Source of the DNA: Actinomycetota bacterium
Lineage (GTDB): Bacteria > Actinomycetota > Acidimicrobiia > Acidimicrobiales > JAMCPL01
Reading direction: 5' to 3'
DNA: 64,000 nt
NCBI GenBank assembly: GCA_023379675.1
Contig: JAMCPL010000012.1
Location: forward strand, 1-64,000
Under the pieces are notes generated by a model that saw only the letters and a program-made list of their open reading frames with translations, searched no databases and was not told the DNA's origin. Position 1 is the first letter of the stretch; every line of letters starts with the position of its first letter. Shown here in pieces: positions 62,377-64,000 of the stretch. Both the position numbers and the translations under genes were made by a program.

Positions 62377-63980
62377 GGGCTTCTGCCGGTGATGTTTCTG
62401 CGCAGGTGCGCCAGGGAAGGGTAAGCGCGACCAGCATTACGGAGCGTTACCTCGAAGCCATTGAATCTTTCGATGGGAAATTGCACGCCTTCTTGACAGT
62501 GATGGCAGGCTACGCCGTAGAGCAGGCTACAAGGATTGACAAGCTGGTGGAGATGGGGAAAGATCCCGGTCCTCTTGCAGGTGTACCGGTCGCCATAAAA
62601 GACAATCTCTGCACGAGGGGTATTCTCACTACCTGTGCCTCTCGTATCTTGGAAAATTGGCGGCCACCCTATAGCGCCACAGTGGTGAAGAAGCTGGAGC
62701 GAGCCGGTGCGGTGATAGTCGGCAAGACCAATATGGATGAATTTGCCATGGGATCATCTACTGAAAACTCAGCGTTTGGGGTCACTCGCAATCCTTACGA
62801 TGCAGATCGGGTACCTGGTGGGTCGAGTGGGGGATCAGCTGCCGCAGTCGCGTCGGGGCTTTCCGTCGTGGCGCTCGGATCTGACACGGGAGGCTCCATA
62901 CGGCAGCCTGCCGCTCTGTGTGGTGTCGTGGGTATGAAGCCTACCTATGGCATGGTGTCGCGCTATGGTCTGGTTGCTTTTGCCAGCTCGCTTGATCAGA
63001 TAGGTCCGTTTGGCACCACGGTTGAGGATGTCGCCCTGATCTTCTCCGTGATAGCTGGTCATGATCCGAGAGACAGTACTTCTCTGAAAGTGCGTCGAGA
63101 TGTGGATACAGGATCGTTGGTACTTGCTCCGGCGGGAGTGGCCGCATCCGGCCAAGAGGGTACGGCCGATGCGCCGGATGGACCGATGCTTGACGAGGAT
63201 GCCTACATCTGGCCAGCCGGCCACAGCTTGCTGGACGGCGCCATTGAAGGATTAAGGATCGGAGTGCTGGAGGAGATTACCAGCGATGCCGCTCCTGATG
63301 TACGCCGCAGGGTCGAGGAGGCTGCTGCTGCGCTTGTGTCGCTTGGAGCTACGGTGGAGGAGGTGTCCATCCCGGAACTGCACTACGCACTGGGTGCGTA
63401 TTACTTGATTGCCCCGGCCGAGGCCTCGTCTAATCTCGCGCGCTACGACGGCATACGTTATGGATTGCGGGTCGATGCAGAGGATGTTACGTCGATGATG
63501 TCCAGGACGCGCAGCGGCGGTTTTGGTTCGGAAGTAAAGAGGCGCATCATGCTCGGTACATATGCTCTTTCGGCAGGATACTATGATGCCTATTACGGTC
63601 AAGCACAGCGGGTGCGCGCAGTCCTTGTGGATGCATTTGCGGCCGTGTACCGCGATTATGACGTGCTTATTGGTGCTACGACACCAGCCACAGCGTTCGG
63701 TGTGGGGGAGAAGACGGGCGACCCGCTGGCGATGTATCTTTCAGATGTATGCACCATCCCCTCCAATCTGGCCGGGCATCCGGCGATCAGTGTTCCCTTT
63801 GGCGCAGGTGATGACGGATTGCCGGTCGGGGTGCAAGTGCTTGCGCCAGCACTCGGTGAGCCGGTGATGTTTCGCGTGGCGGCCGCCATCGAAAGTGCAG
63901 CTCGTTCGCTCCCGCCACCTCCTGTGTGTTTCGCTGATGGCATGGGCGTGCAATCCGACATGGGCGATGGGCATGCGTGA
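62373..63980 (+). CDS. gatA: Asp/Glu-tRNA amidotransferase subunit A
   Basis: 535 residues, amidase-signature family. The Ser-cisSer-Lys triad is complete: Lys in VPVAIKDNLCTRG, then VPGGSSGGSAAAVASG and SDTGGSIRQPAALCG. Releases ammonia from glutamine for GatB. About 45 residues (roughly 237-282, between DSTSLKV and LLDGAIEGLRIGVLEE) are an Ala/Gly/Asp-rich insert not found in usual GatA (about 485 residues). Confidence 0.95.
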   Translation: MRASAGDVSAQVRQGRVSATSITERYLEAIESFDGKLHAFLTVMAGYAVEQATRIDKLVEMGKDPGPLAGVPVAIKDNLCTRGILTTCASRILENWRPPYSATVVKKLERAGAVIVGKTNMDEFAMGSSTENSAFGVTRNPYDADRVPGGSSGGSAAAVASGLSVVALGSDTGGSIRQPAALCGVVGMKPTYGMVSRYGLVAFASSLDQIGPFGTTVEDVALIFSVIAGHDPRDSTSLKVRRDVDTGSLVLAPAGVAASGQEGTADAPDGPMLDEDAYIWPAGHSLLDGAIEGLRIGVLEEITSDAAPDVRRRVEEAAAALVSLGATVEEVSIPELHYALGAYYLIAPAEASSNLARYDGIRYGLRVDAEDVTSMMSRTRSGGFGSEVKRRIMLGTYALSAGYYDAYYGQAQRVRAVLVDAFAAVYRDYDVLIGATTPATAFGVGEKTGDPLAMYLSDVCTIPSNLAGHPAISVPFGAGDDGLPVGVQVLAPALGEPVMFRVAAAIESAARSLPPPPVCFADGMGVQSDMGDGHA

Positions 63981-64000
63981 TAGGTATGGGCATTAGTATG
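63977..64000 (+). CDS. Possible start of the next gene (gatB?), cut by the window
   Basis: A GTG at 63977 overlaps the gatA stop by four bases (GTGA), and the frame is open for the eight codons left. gatB normally follows gatA. Nothing in these residues identifies it, so this rests on context. Confidence 0.25.

Overview
The window looks like a chromosomal segment of an actinobacterium (Actinomycetota). An Acidimicrobiia-like lineage is my best inference from gene content, not a demonstrated placement. The evidence is an F420 pathway pair (cofD/fbiA and cofE/fbiB), a BioB auxiliary zinc protein directly behind bioB, a dnaK-grpE-dnaJ-hspR-clpB heat-shock cluster with a HAIR-like operator, PurS/PurQ-type purine synthesis, TreS, two acyl-CoA dehydrogenases, an acyl-CoA synthetase and MeaB. 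Many starts are GTG or TTG, and many neighbours share four-base stop/start overlaps.

Layout. 1-9.3 kb is accessory and partly decayed. It holds the N-terminal part of a secreted protein with about 11 Cys-x5-Cys repeats that runs off the left edge, a coiled-coil protein built by 21-bp repeats, an IS3-family relic, and a Tn554-like tyrosine-recombinase relic in which two recombinases have been joined out of frame. It also holds an ECF sigma factor with a DUF4349 membrane partner, and an amidase-like remnant next to a perfect 28-bp palindrome. 9.3-15.6 kb has a DsbA-family protein and a histidine operon (hisD-hisC fused, hisB, hisH, hisA, hisF). 15.7-28.8 kb has a lipoprotein, a nicotinate phosphoribosyltransferase-nicotinamidase fusion, cofE, cofD, a sugar nucleotidyltransferase, fatty acyl-CoA genes, bioB-bsaP, recO and gpmA. 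29-35.9 kb is the heat-shock cluster. 36-44.4 kb is purine synthesis (purA, purB, purC, purS, purQ, then purN), interrupted by a relic region and an MFS exporter. 44.5-53.2 kb has a GlcD-type oxidase, a ThDP enzyme, meaB, an enoyl-CoA hydratase, treS and a degenerate maltokinase-like gene. 53.3-64 kb has a PPi-type phosphofructokinase, galT, a membrane protein, a cysteine desulfurase, mnmA, ligA, an SCP2 protein, gatC and gatA.

How the genes work together. HisH/HisF form the IGP synthase and sit with HisA, HisB and HisDC; hisG, hisI and hisE are not in the window. PurC, PurS, PurQ, PurB, PurA and PurN cover several steps to AMP; purL, purF, purD and purM are elsewhere. IscS would supply sulfur to MnmA, the tRNA 2-thiolase next to it. 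CofD and CofE build the F420 side chain.

The least expected signal is structural. At several gene junctions a short segment containing the upstream gene's stop codon, often overlapping a start codon, recurs about 60-80 bp downstream. At purC-purS, purS-purQ and the ThDP enzyme-meaB junction this makes a mini-ORF that still overlaps the next gene. In parallel, several housekeeping enzymes (LigA, MnmA, TreS, GatA, GrpE, the ThDP enzyme) carry low-complexity inserts or extensions, some visibly made of short tandem repeats. Both patterns suggest a lineage that gains DNA by short duplications.
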